Assembly (NCBI GenBank): GCA_024500155.1
Contig: CM044867.1
Location: 15,414,632-15,478,631, forward strand
Direction: 5' to 3'
DNA length: 64,000 nt
Origin: Chenopodium formosanum
Lineage: Eukaryota > Streptophyta > Magnoliopsida > Caryophyllales > Amaranthaceae
The notes beneath the pieces were generated by a model, which saw only the letters and a list, made by a program, of their open reading frames with translations, made no database searches and had not been told where the DNA came from. Positions 52,908-63,947 of this stretch are shown in pieces. Made by a program: the position numbers and the translations under genes. Each line of letters starts with the position of its first letter. The first letter of the stretch is position 1.

Positions 52908-54619
52908 AGGATTCTTGATTATTTATCGATTTGAGTGATCGGCATTTAATTGAGATGAGTGGATGAGACTTGAAAGATTCTTGAATTGTATTCCTGCGAT
53001 TTAATTGGCATTGTCACATATGCATATGCATATTAGGTTACCTATTTTTCCACAATAGTACGTGTTCTACGTACGTGGCTAACCCGGGGGATTTAAGCTC
53101 TATCAACCCAAAAACGTTCATGACAATAAGGGTTCATCCGAGTTTTTAAATCAACCCAAACCATGGAGTCGAGTTCGATTTCATCACGAACTCGCGGAGC
53201 CGCCCGTTGGCATACACCCTCAAGGGAGGCTGCCTTGCTAACGCGTCCAAACTCTTAACCATGGTACCCTTTGACACCCAAATAAGCTTGACCATAGTGG
53301 AACATAGATCTTGACTTTAGGTTGCAAACTTCATTGCATCATTCGTGACAATGTGCTTATGTGTGCATATTTTTATTTTATTTTTTTCTTCTCTTTTTTT
53401 TTTCTCTTATCAAACCTTTTTTTTGTTAGAGTCGAGTCATAGGTTTTTTTTTAATTTATCTTGAGTCAACCCGGATTTTTATTCCCGTATCCTGCATAAG
53501 AGTCAACTTTTTTTGGTCATAGCCGGAGTTCTAGAAAGAGTTACGTGTCGTTCCACCTATGGATCTGTAGCCCCGAGTTTTTTCTTTCATTTGGCGCTGG
53601 TTTCGCCACAATCAGAGTCACAGAATAAAAGTTATAGCCGATATACTACAGCCTGTCCAGTTTAGGTGTCTTTTTATTAGTGTGCAACCTCTTATTTTTA
53701 TTTCTTCATGTCAAGCTAGTTTTAGCCAAGTCCTTTAATCCGTGTCAACTCATATAACATAGGATTATAGATTTTTATTTTTATTTATTTATTTATACCC
53801 ATGAGCCCTAACTCTTCTAGAATTCCACTCATCTTTTTAGTTTCTTGTGATTTTTTGTGCTAACCTTAACATGTGTTCTTTGTCGTTGATTGTGGTTTAT
53901 CTTATTTATGACTAACGATTGCCAATGGACCGTTTTCACCTAGTAAATAGCATAAACATTAAAATTGGACAAAATTAATCAAGTTAGTTTGTCTTTTAGT
54001 CTTCCGTGCTATTTGGTCCTTGATCCTTTGTTTTTCATAATGTCCTCATGTCTAGTCATGCAATCATACCACGAGTCTTATAAACTCACCTAATCATACA
54101 TGTTGAGTCGTTGCACATACTTTTTCTTCGAGTAATGCACTTTATTGCTTATGATTGTATACTAGGACCATGCATGCGTCGTTTTCCGTCGTAATAGGAA
54201 TGAGTAGAGTATTTCACATTGGTTTTGAAATTTTTTTCATACACTCTTCCTTTCCAATCCGAGTATTGAGTCAATGTATTAAGTGAGCTCATTTTGTTCC
54301 ATATATAGTACTCGAGTTCAAGAATCACTAGGCAAGAGTTGGAAGAATATGGGGAACGTCATTCCTTCCTTCTTTTCTTCTAATCAAAGCATCAGCAATA
54401 ACAAATTTTTGTCCCTCTTGGCGGTAACAAGTAATTCATAAGCATCTTTGAAGACGAAGCACAAGACAAGTTTCCATACAAGATTTCATGTTTTTTTTTC
54501 TTCTTTCGTTCCAACCCTTTTTCCCTAATAAGTCTAGCATAGGTTCTCCTTATCCTTATGTCTCTATGCCATGTTCCATCAATAAGCGTTTCTTTCCTTT
54601 GCATTCGATCATGTCATTC

Positions 54620-54673
<54 letters not shown>

Positions 54674-55565
54674 AAAGAAAGAGAAAAAAAAAAAACAATT
54701 GTCGAATTAAACACAAGGTACACCAATGATTTGAGGCACCTTTGCAACCCTGTCATTCCCCTTAAACCATTTCAATCACATATCCATTTCTTCATCAACC
54801 ACTTTGAGCCTCGTCTAATGTTTGGCCTTTATTTCTTCAACCCACATTCACTTAACCCAGGGATGGGAAAATGTGCAATTTGTGTAACATTCAAAAAGCA
54901 AGTTCAAATGAAAAAAAAAAAAACAATGTCTAAAGGCAAGTGTTCCAATGTCTTTGATATGAACACGTCTCGAATTGCGTCTCTCATCGAGTGCTTGGTA
55001 CCGTGCCTGAGAAACATGAATGCTAAGTGAGTGATGGACCGCATGATCCGGGATTGCCTACATTGATTCAAAAGAGCAAAAAAAAAAAAAAAAAAAAACA
55101 AAAATCAAAGCAAAAAAAAAATGTGAAAAATAAACTTGCGAATTTAAAATTTTCGAATACACAATTGCATATCTTGGGGGCTTCTCTCGGGTCTTGAGCC
55201 TTTTACCTTTTTTCTTCCTTAAACAATCAGCTTAACTACATTACAACCCTCAAAAGACCTCTTTGAGGTGTACATACACTTGTGCAAAGCTCGACTAGAG
55301 CTACGTTCGGCCTGATTCCTAACGGATACGTAGGCAACCTCACATTGAGGTGCGGCCACATTCATATTCATATCTATGCATGATTGAGTCAAAGAATATC
55401 CAATGCTTATCCCTACCCATTTAGAGCTAGACCTGGGGGCTTGAACCCACATTACTTAGTTTACCCAGCCTAAAGAGAGTCATCATCTTTGACTCTTCTC
55501 ACATCTATTTCTATCACCACAACCTTTGCAGCCAACCTTAGTATCACTTTCACACACTTCACTCA
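52908..55565 (+). other. Non-coding 5' interior of element H
   Basis: No ORF in this 2.7 kb resembles Gag, Pol or any protein I know. It holds pyrimidine-rich stretches, a GAGTTCG/CGAACTC hairpin near 53170-53192, a 50-bp A-run (54622-54671) and another A-run near 55078-55098. With the rest of the interior it makes H a large retrotransposon derivative without coding capacity. Confidence 0.8.
54622..54671. repeat. (A)50 run
   Basis: An uninterrupted run of A. The Lys- or Phe-rich ORFs across it are artefacts. Confidence 0.95.
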
Positions 55566-55675
55566 CACATACATAGCCATATCATCCCTTTAAGAACCCT
55601 CTATCATGAAATCTTGTTTCAACACTGTGCATGTCATCATCTTTCGAGACAACATTCATTAGAAAAAACATTTTA

Positions 55676-55960
55676 TACTTGCTTAGCTTCCTGACCTGAG
55701 CAATATTCATTGTTTCATGCATCGCATAATGTGCTGAGTTACATTTATATATCTGTGATTTTTAATCATACAAAGCATATCGTGCTTAGCTCCTTGACTT
55801 AAGCAACGTTCATTATGCTATAATCACTTCGTCTAAATACGTGCTTAGCTTCCAGACCTAAGTGACGTTCAAGATCGTTTCTTACACCATATATGATGCT
55901 TAGCTCCATAACCTAAGTTCATTCATCTATCGTGTCACATGATGTAATTGTCCTTAGCCT
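55676..55960 (+). repeat. GCTTAG stem-loop array of element H
   Basis: Four copies of GCTTAG-CTYC...-AC followed by a complementary CTGAGC, TTAAGC or CTAAGT, plus a diverged fifth copy, spaced about 50-65 bp. Each gives a 5-6-bp stem with a CTTCCTGAC-like loop. The same array is at 23115-23405 in F. Confidence 0.6.
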
Positions 55961-56408
55961 CCTGGCCAAAGAGCATGCACCATGCATAAACTGTTTTCAA
56001 GACAAGAAATTCAATTCATACGATTCATTTCGTCTTGCTTAAGGAGGAAGTTCAAAATTTCTTCCCCTTTTTCATTATTTTCTTTTGGGGAAGTTCAAAA
56101 TCTTTTTCAAAATTTTCTCATCGAGGGAAGTTCGAAAATAGAATCTTTTTCATGTCTTTCTTTTTCGGGAGAAAGTCGGTACCCTCCATTAATGACAAAA
56201 ATGACGGAAAATTTTTGCTTTTGCATCTTCGTTTGCTTGTGTCTGCACACACACTTAAATCATACATATACACACATACACAAAATCACAAGTCATACAC
56301 ATGTCATGTCATGTCGTGTCAAGTCAAACTTGGTCAAGTCGGTTGGTCAAGTCAATCATAGTATATACGAGTCCCTTGGCAAATTTTATTTTGCAGGTCT
56401 CAACTACC

Positions 56409-56823
56409 GCCCACGTCCGGGGACAAGCGGACCATCCACAGCCCACGTCCGGGGACAAGCGGACCATCTACAGCCCACGTCCGGGGACAAGCGGACCATC
56501 CACAGCCCACGTCCGGGGACAAGCGGACCATCCACAGCCCACGTCCGGGGACAAGCGGACCATCCACAGCCCACGTCCGGGGACAAGCGGACCATCCACA
56601 GCCCACGTCCGGGGACAAGCGGACCATCCACAGCCCACGTCCGGGGATAAGCGGACCATCCACAGCCCACGTCCGGGGACAAGCGGACCATCCACAGCTC
56701 ACGTCCGGGGACAAGCGGACCATCTCAGCCCACGTTCGGGGACAAGCGAACCAATTACATCCCACGTTTGGGGACAAGCGAACCAACTACAGCCCACGTT
56801 CGGGGACAATCGAACCACCATCA
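56409..56823 (+). repeat. 32-bp tandem repeat of element H, 13 units
   Basis: Units start at 56409 and every 32 bp to 56697; one 31-bp unit shifts the last three to 56728, 56760 and 56792. Units carry GTCCG/CGGAC (first ten) or GTTCG/CGAAC type stems (last three, one with GTTTG) around the 8-nt GGGACAAG-type spacer. The 336-codon ORF across it is a by-product of the repeat. Confidence 0.95.
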
Positions 56824-56877
56824 TTCACGGTGCAAGGTTCTCGATACACAGACACTTGCAATTCCATCATTTGACAA

Positions 56878-57205
56878 GTTTTTCCTCAAGCATGGAAAAT
56901 TTTCATCTATCGACTTTCCTCAAGCATGGAAAGTATCTCAACCGGCGGGTTTCTTCAAGCATAGAAAACCGCCAAAATCATCTGTCGGCTTTCCTCAAGC
57001 ATGGAAAGTATTATCGGTGGATTTCTTCAAGCATAAAAAACCGCCAAAATCATCTGTCGATTTTCCTCAAGCATGGAAAATGTTCTCCGGTAGATTTCTT
57101 CAAGCATAGAAAGCTACCAAATTCATCAGTCGGCTTTCCTCAGGCATGGAAAGCATTTCAGCGAAACACAATCCAATGGATTCCTTCAAGCATAGGAAGC
57201 TGCCA
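56878..57205 (+). repeat. TCAAGCAT stem-loop array of element H, 9 units
   Basis: Nine inverted repeats share the loop TCAAGCAT (once TCAGGCAT) but have stems such as TTTTCC/GGAAAA, CTTTCC/GGAAAG, TTTCT/AGAAA, TTCCT/AGGAA and ATTTTCC/GGAAAAT. One right arm (near 57040) is broken. Confidence 0.9.
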
Positions 57206-57401
57206 AACTCATTTGTCACCGATACACAGGTGTCAGATACGTATTCTATCCTTTTACTCTTTTATCTGTGGAACTAATATTTTTCTGCAGGTATCGACGT
57301 ATACAGAGTGATTTAGGATCGCAGAACGTCTTAAATCATTCTCCGTCCCACTCGACTACTTTGACTATCGTTTTCGAAACTTACGTTTCTACAAACTCAG
57401 T

Positions 57402-57416
57402 CAAAGTGGGGGCTTC
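57402..57416 (+). promoter_or_regulatory. Polypurine tract of element H
   Basis: CAAAGTGGGGGCTTC abuts the 3' LTR, the site for plus-strand DNA priming. The same sequence precedes F's LTR at 24488. Confidence 0.8.
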
Positions 57417-59526
57417 TGTAGACACCTAAAAATGTCTCCCCAAAACCAAACCCGATGATGAACAACCTTTCACCGCCATTATTGGTCGGGCTGAGTATTT
57501 AATCTTTGGAGTGCTTAAATCCATGTTCAATCTCAATACATTTCATAAACAAATCCAATTCATAGCCCATTTTCCCAAATCATAACTTATTTTCCTCTTT
57601 TCGTGCCTTTAAGCCCAAATAATTCATTTCGTGTCCATTAAAAATCATTCGTTTCGTGCCCTTTTTATAAAAACGTTTAGAACAGTTTATTTTGGTCCAT
57701 AATCTGGATCCAATTGTTAAATATTTGGATAGGGCTTTAAAAGAGCTTTCCAACAATATATTATAAGCCCAAATCCGAGTTATAACGAATAAGTTATGGT
57801 TAAAATACTAAACTGAGTCTAAATCGAACCTAAGCCCACCTTACCTACGACCCAATGATCATGTGGAGGGTCCAAAGGATTTACTCTCGTTCCTAATCCA
57901 ATTAGGATTAATTGGAAGCTTCTATAAGCTTCTAAAAGATCTTAATTATCCTTTTTGAAAAGATAAGATTAAAGCATTTGAAATTGAATAAAACTTTTAT
58001 TTTTGAAAGTCCTAATTCTATTCGAATTGAAAGACGTTCAAAGATTGACAGATATTATTTTCGTGCTTCATAGTTTTTATCTGATTCTTAAATGGTTGGA
58101 TAGCTCTTGAAATTATCTTTCCAATGATATATTATAATAATAATTCCGAGCTATAACGAAAAAGATATAAAAGAAATATGAAACTCTATCCAAAACTGAC
58201 ACCGTCCCACTATTTCGGTTATATCTTTTATTCTACAAAATATTTTAATCTGATTCCAATTGAGTTAGAAAGTAGACTTCAAGAGCTTTCCAACGATATC
58301 TTATTCATCTTATTCCAATTTCTGGATCAAAAGATATGATAAAAACAAAAACCGCAAAAACTGCTGTCTATCACAAGAGTTTTATCCGATTCGAATTCTT
58401 ATCTTTTCTTGATTCGACCCCTCTTTTTTCCCTATAAATAGAGGTCATATCTCCCCTTTTTCAATCATCAACAAGATTGATCACCAAATCATTCTCTCTT
58501 CCTCTCTCCCTACACCAAAAATCATTCTCTCTCCCTACACCAAAAATATTCTCTCCTCTCTCTCTTGCTCTAGCCTAAATTCTAGCCACCCTATTCTCTC
58601 ATTTTATATCCCTTAAGCACTCTAAGGAGTCCATACAATACCCGAAGTTCTATACTTAAAACAAGGCGTGAAAGGTATAATTAACTGAGGGTTTGGACCA
58701 AATCAACTCTACTTTTTATTAATTTAATTTCAATTTGATTTATTTTTATTGAAGTTACTAACAATTTATTCATGATGTAGCAATTTAAAGGAACGCGCGG
58801 AAAGTGAGTAATTAATCACTTAATTACTCTTATTTTTATTTCTTATTGCTAGTGTCATGATTAGGTTTATTTTTATTTGATTTGACTAACGATATTATTG
58901 TTGAATTGCTTCCAATATTAATGTTTGTTCTATTATTTATTTATGATCACCATATTGCATGTTTAAGAGAATATGTAATTGAAAATCACGCCTAATAAGA
59001 TAATTTGGACAACCGATTTAAGTTCCTTTTTAATCTTGTTGTTTAATCAAGTGATCACTAATATAATAGAATTATATGTTGCATTAATATTCAACCAATT
59101 TAGCATAATAATAGTTTGGAGCGAATTGAATATTTGTTTGTATGCCTTTGAGATCACAGGAATACTTTTCAATATAAGAATCGAGTAGAGGCCAATACGG
59201 GCGAATGTGACTCCATGACTCACTTCGTACCATCATCCCCGATCCTCCTTTCGTGGTTCCGAACCATATGGAGTAAGTAATCTCATGGATTATGAATGGG
59301 GTGTAACCTTCACGGGTCAATCGTTGTTGCCTATCATTGTCCCTTAATCGTGGTTGCCTTAAATGATCCGTGAACGGTTTACAAGTTCCTTAAAAACTTG
59401 TTGGCGGCTCCCTACTTTATTTGTCCCTAATCGTTGTCCCTAATCGTTGTGTCAATTCCCACTTCCTATGAGTTCCAAGCATATTCACAACATGCTTACG
59501 TAGGCGCGCTTCGAACGACGCCTACA
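57417..59526 (+). mobile_element. 3' LTR of element H, 2110 bp
   Basis: Near-identical to 50779-52887. It ends GCCTACA, followed by the duplicated target CGACT and the continuation of element E's RNase H. Confidence 0.95.
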
Positions 59527-61288
59527 CGACTTCATTGTTGAAATGACTTGTCCGGTTCTCCCGAATAAAGTTGATCAGGTTTGGAAGGTGTATGTAGATG
59601 GGAGCTCTACAAAGAACGGCTGTGGTGCAGGCATAGTTTGTGAATCTCCAGAAGGAGATAGATATGAGTACGCACTACGGTTCAAGTTTCAGGCCTCGAA
59701 TAACGAGGCGGAGTATGAAGCCCTGCTAGCCGGAATCCGCATGTGTAAGGCAGCAGGGGCAACAAAGATAGACGCCCATTCTGATTCTCAGTTGGTTGTT
59801 AGCCAGTATGAGGGCACTTATGAAACGACCCATCCGGCAATGATCAAATATCTTTAGGCTGTCAAAGATGAGGCTAGGACACTTGAGGAATTCAGATTGA
59901 ATCAAGTGCCCCGGTCAGATAACCACCCGGCGGATGCACTGTCAAAATTGGCATCATCCGCCTGCCATGATACGCCTCGGTCAGTCTTTTGGGAAGTTCT
60001 TGAAAAAAGAAGTATTTATGAAGAGCCCATTGGAATTCTGGATCGAAGTTCTACTTGGATGGATGGCATCCGGGCGTATCTTGCAGACGGCACACTCCCT
60101 GATTCACCTTAGGAAGCAGCCGTCATGAAAAAGAGAGCAGCAAATTTCGAGTTGAGAAACGGAGAACTCTTGAAGGCTGGTTTCCTCAAGCCCTTGTTGA
60201 AATGTGTTACCCCATAAAAGGGGAAGGAGGTACTCGAAGAGCTGCATGCGGGATTTTGCGCCTCCCACATAGGCGGCAAGTCCCCAACCGTCAGAGCCAG
60301 GCGGCATTATTTTTGGCCTACCCTTGAGGCAGATGCCAAGGAATTTGTGAAGAAATGTGATAAATGCCAGAGGTTTGGCAAGCTAATACATCGCCCGGCT
60401 ACTGATCTGACGGCAATCCACAGCCCAGTCCCGTTTGCTAAATGGGGCATGGACATATTGGGTCCTTATACGCCTGCTCCAGGCGAAAAGCGCTATATTT
60501 TGGTAGCTGTGGATTACTTCACCAAATGGGTGGAGGCGGAGGCAGTTAAGAATATCAAGACAAAGGATGTCATCTCTTTCATATGGAAGAATATTATCAC
60601 CCGATTTGGGGTACCTATGTCTATGGTGTTTGATAATGGCCCTCAGTTTGAAACGCCTCAGCTCAAGACTTGGTTAGGAGATCAGGGCATCTCAAGTTAC
60701 TTTGCCTCAGTCGGCCGTCCTCAAGCAAATGGTCAGGTTGAAGCATTCAACAAACTCATCTCAGACGGCATCAAAAAGAAAATTGAAAGAGCCGGTGGTC
60801 TTTGGGCTGAAGAGTTAATTCACGTCTTGTGGGCCATCCGAACAACTGCTAAGGGGTCAACCGGAGAAACCCCGTTTCTCATGGTATACAGGGCTGAAGC
60901 TGTTCTACCCATTGAACACTATGAGCCTACGCTCAGAGTGATGCTCTATGATGAAGAGGCAAATTGGGAGGCCATGCGGCTGGCATTGGACTCCCTCCCG
61001 GAACGCAGGGGCAATGCTGCCTTGCGACATGAGATATACAGTCTGAGAATGACGTGAGCTTACAACAAAAGAGTGCACAAACGTCCTTTGAAAGTGGATG
61101 ATTTTGTGTTACGGAAAATGGAGGCAACCGGTAGGAGCAATGAGCTTGGAAAGCTAACTCCTAATTGGGAAGGTCCCTACCGGATCTATGCAGAAGTTAG
61201 GGATGGCACATACCGCCTGGAAACCCCAGACGGTAGACGCCTGCCTAGAACTTGGAATGTAGAAAACTTAAAAAAGTACTACTTCTGA
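59527..61288 (+). pseudogene. RNase H and integrase of element E, four in-frame stops
   Basis: The frame continues E's polyprotein with FIVEMTCP. RNase H follows: VYVDGSSTKNGCGAG (first Asp), NNEAEYEALLAGI (Glu) and HSDSQLVV (Asp), all present. Integrase has the HHCC zinc part (HAGFCASHIGG ... CDKCQ), a catalytic core with WGMDILG, MVFDNGPQF and NGQVEAFNK (all three acidic residues present), and a C-terminal part ending NLKKYYF. Stops interrupt one otherwise continuous frame: TAG at 59855 and 60110, TAA at 60215, TGA at 61055. The TAG and TGA codons sit where CAG or CGA would be expected. Catalytic residues survive, so inactivation came mainly through nonsense changes. Confidence 0.92.
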
Positions 61289-62403
61289 GTGTTGTAAGTT
61301 GTTTGTAACAAGAAGTATTAATGAGAAATGCTTTTGTTTCATTTATTTTCTTTTTATTTCCGTCTAGGTTTACCTATACTAATGCTGAAAAGTTCAGTAG
61401 TGAATTTAATATGTGAATAACTTGAGGCCAATGGCCAGATAAAAACTAAGTTTGATACTTAGTATACGAAATCAAAAGTCCATAGTGACAAGAGGCTAAC
61501 AGCCGGATCCTAAAACTAAGCACAAAACCGTTTAGTAGCTATCAGCCGGTCTACAGCTAGACCTGAGGCCAAGGGCCAGTTGGTTGTCCATTTTCTCAAA
61601 ATTCGTATATTCCAATATGGCTATAGGCGTCCGGCGACACCCCTCCGGGTGCAATCGTCGCAGAGAACAGCCACCATGCTTGTTCTATAAGCCCATGTAG
61701 GTGGCAACAATTGAGTGGCTAAAACAGTTAACTCATAGCTGTCTGCCCATATTACTTCTCTTAAGTAATTTCTGGTTGAGAACTCTCCGGCTGTCTACAA
61801 GTATCAGCCGGAGTAACATCGAAAGTCTTTTACTTGGAGAAATTTTCCTCAAGTTGAGTACTTTTGGGGCAAACCCCTTTTTTTTTTTTTTGCGTAATGG
61901 CTATAAAGCATACCCAGACGGTTTGATACCGACTAGGGCAGAGGTTGCATGCCTGTTATTTGACCGGCTGTGTACTTGGTTTGGGGCAATCACCATTGTG
62001 ATTGATTGCCTTACAAACATCTCATACTCTTTTAAGTATGAGAAGTTTCCAAGGCAATCAATCCTCTTTAGTTTGGATTAAACCAACCACACAGCCGTCC
62101 AGGGGCAAGGACAGCCGGATATGTACCTGCCACATGCTTTTTATAAGTTAGGCAAATTCACAAGTATATATTCAGCATATATGCAAAAGTGAAAAATTGA
62201 AAAAATTGAAAAATTATGCAAAAGTAAGAAAACCGACTGGGTCGGTGTACTTCATAAAATAAACTGGCTCAAGGCCAGGAATAATTGTTAATCGGATCCA
62301 CATCCGGAATACAGAAACAAAAGAAAAAATAAATTTACATAATTACTCGGCGCACAGGCCGGAAAAGCAAATGTTGGCATACTGCCGCAGAAAAGGACGG
62401 GAG
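61289..62403 (+). other. 3' untranslated region of element E
   Basis: About 1.1 kb without a credible gene. It has scattered GGCCAA-GGCC words (near 61425 and 61570), a T-run near 61878-61890 and a strong foldback (61965-62097). It lies between the integrase and the convergent antisense ORF. Confidence 0.65.
61965..62097. repeat. 133-nt imperfect foldback (hairpin) in element E 3' region
   Basis: Nested complementary arms, outside to inside: CGGCTGTGT (61965) with ACACAGCCG (62089); TTGGTTT (61976) with AAACCAA (62080); a 13-bp arm 62000-62012 with 62051-62063; AAAC with GTTT; TCTCATACT with AGTATGAGA; and a loop CTTTTA. About 42 pairs in total, with a loosely paired stretch at 61983-61999 against 62064-62079. 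Confidence 0.8.
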
Positions 62404-63947
62404 CTACGCTGCTGGTTGTTCCGGCTGGGCTGGAGTTGTAGAAGGAACATCATCCGCAACCTCAACCTCTTTAGGCTGGTTTTCCTAGTTCACTTCCTTT
62501 ATAATCTCGTCAACGTCCGGCTCCTCTGTGTCCGAAACCTCAGCACCATTCTCCATGGCCCATTCCTTGAAGCGAGCCGGAGCAGGATCTTGGAGAACCT
62601 TGGCATCGTACACCTCAGTGGCGTAGTTGTACCTCAGCTTGTAGACTTCAAAGTCTACCTCAGGATAGAGAAGCCCCCAAGCGTATCGAAGGCGGATCTC
62701 ATTGTCCCGCTCATTCTCTTTGATGAGCCGGGCCTGCTCAGCCTTGAGCTCCTCAGCATGCTTGCCCTTCAAAGTGGCAAGATCCGCAATCAGCCGGGAC
62801 TTGTTTGCTCTGAGGGCAATGTTCTCTTGGTTAGCCCCCTTCAAGGCCTTGAGGTTGGAGCCGGCAGTTTTCAGCTAAAGCTCCAGGTTGTTGATTTTAT
62901 TGTTAGCAGCCATCAAAGTCCTGACCAGCTCCTCCTGTTTCAACTCGAGGGCTTTAATCTCAACATCAAAATTTATATAGGGTTATTCAGCAGAGTTGAG
63001 ATTAGCTTGAGCCCTTCTTTTGGCATCAGTTACCTCTTCTTGCTTCTTCCAGAAAGGCAACCGGAGTCCATCCACCCGGACCATAACCTGAGCAAGGTCA
63101 TCCGGGAAACTAAACACTTAGCAATTTGAAAGACAAAATGAAATGAAAAGAAATGTAAAAGATAAGGGGCAAGTTTCACTTACCTTCGCCAGCTGCCCCA
63201 GAATCTGGTAGAAGTCGACCTCGTGGCGGTTGGGTATGGAGTTCTTCTCCGACTGGGTACGAGTTCTCACCATCTGTTTGCCAAACCCCGCCAGGTTCGG
63301 GGCAGAAGTAGCATCTGCAGCATAAGAAGGACTAGGTGAGAGACTAGCAGCATATTTAGCATTCATTCTTTGCCGGCTACTCACAAAACCCCCGGAAGGG
63401 TCAGTCATAGTCTTGACGCGCATAAAGTCAAGCGGCCAAGGAATTTCAATCTTACCTTTGGAGTCGACCCTCGCCGGCTCCTCCCCTGCGGCTGTAGCAC
63501 CACCTACAGCCTTGGATGGCTCGCCATCCTTCGATGCTTCCTGAGCATCTGGCTTTTTCCTTGACTTCTCTGAGTTTTCACTCACAGTTTCCATGGCTTC
63601 GGGGCCCTTACCCCCGGTTGTAGGAAAACCTCTGGCATTAACGCCAGAGGACGTTGAGGTGGCCTTCCTCCCGGTCTTTGCAGCCGGTTTTTGAAGGTTC
63701 TCATCCCCAGGTCTTTTCAACACCTTTGTCACAGAACGGGGAAGAATACCGGTTGAAGCCTGCAAAAGTACAAGGAAAACATAAGTTATCCGGAATCAGA
63801 AGAATTTGGAAAATTTCAAGTAAAGTTGAATTATCTTACCCCTCCTTTTTTGGCATCCTTGGCTTCAATGTTGGCCTTCTTGGCCAAGATGTTTTCCTTG
63901 TGGAGCTGAGCTGAAGATTTTTGAGGGGTCTTAGCCGGATCGACCAT
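62404..63947 (-). pseudogene. Antisense ORF of element E (Tat-lineage aORF), three exons, decayed
   Basis: Tat-lineage elements such as Grande, RIRE2 and Retand carry an extra ORF on the opposite strand downstream of integrase; this one matches that position and orientation. Exon 1: ATG at 63947 to 63840 (36 codons, Lys-rich). Intron 63760-63839 (GTAAG...TTTGCAG). Exon 2: 63759-63184 (192 codons, Ser/Ala/Lys-rich, with IPWPLDFMRVKTM). Intron 63088-63183 (GTAAG...GCTCAG). Exon 3: from 63087, with in-frame stops at 62983-62985 (TAA), 62875-62877 (TAG) and 62485-62487 (TAG), ending at 62404. Exon 3 is a long charged coiled coil followed by YAWGLLYPEVDFEVYKLRY. Both introns are in phase 0. The product's function is unknown; related ORFs are filed as putative gypsy-type transposon proteins. 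Confidence 0.75.

Noticed and set aside
54488..55030. A 180-codon Lys-rich ORF
   Set aside because: It spans the 50-bp A-run in non-coding element H.
56409..56823. CRISPR array (32-bp repeats)
   Set aside because: Units abut directly with no spacers, and the context is a plant LTR element.
56301..57311. A 336-codon plus-strand ORF and several overlapping antisense ORFs (repeats of ACPRTWAVDGPL type)
   Set aside because: They are read through the 32-bp tandem repeat and stem-loop array. 32 is not a multiple of 3, so the frame cycles through the repeat, and open frames on both strands are a by-product of composition.
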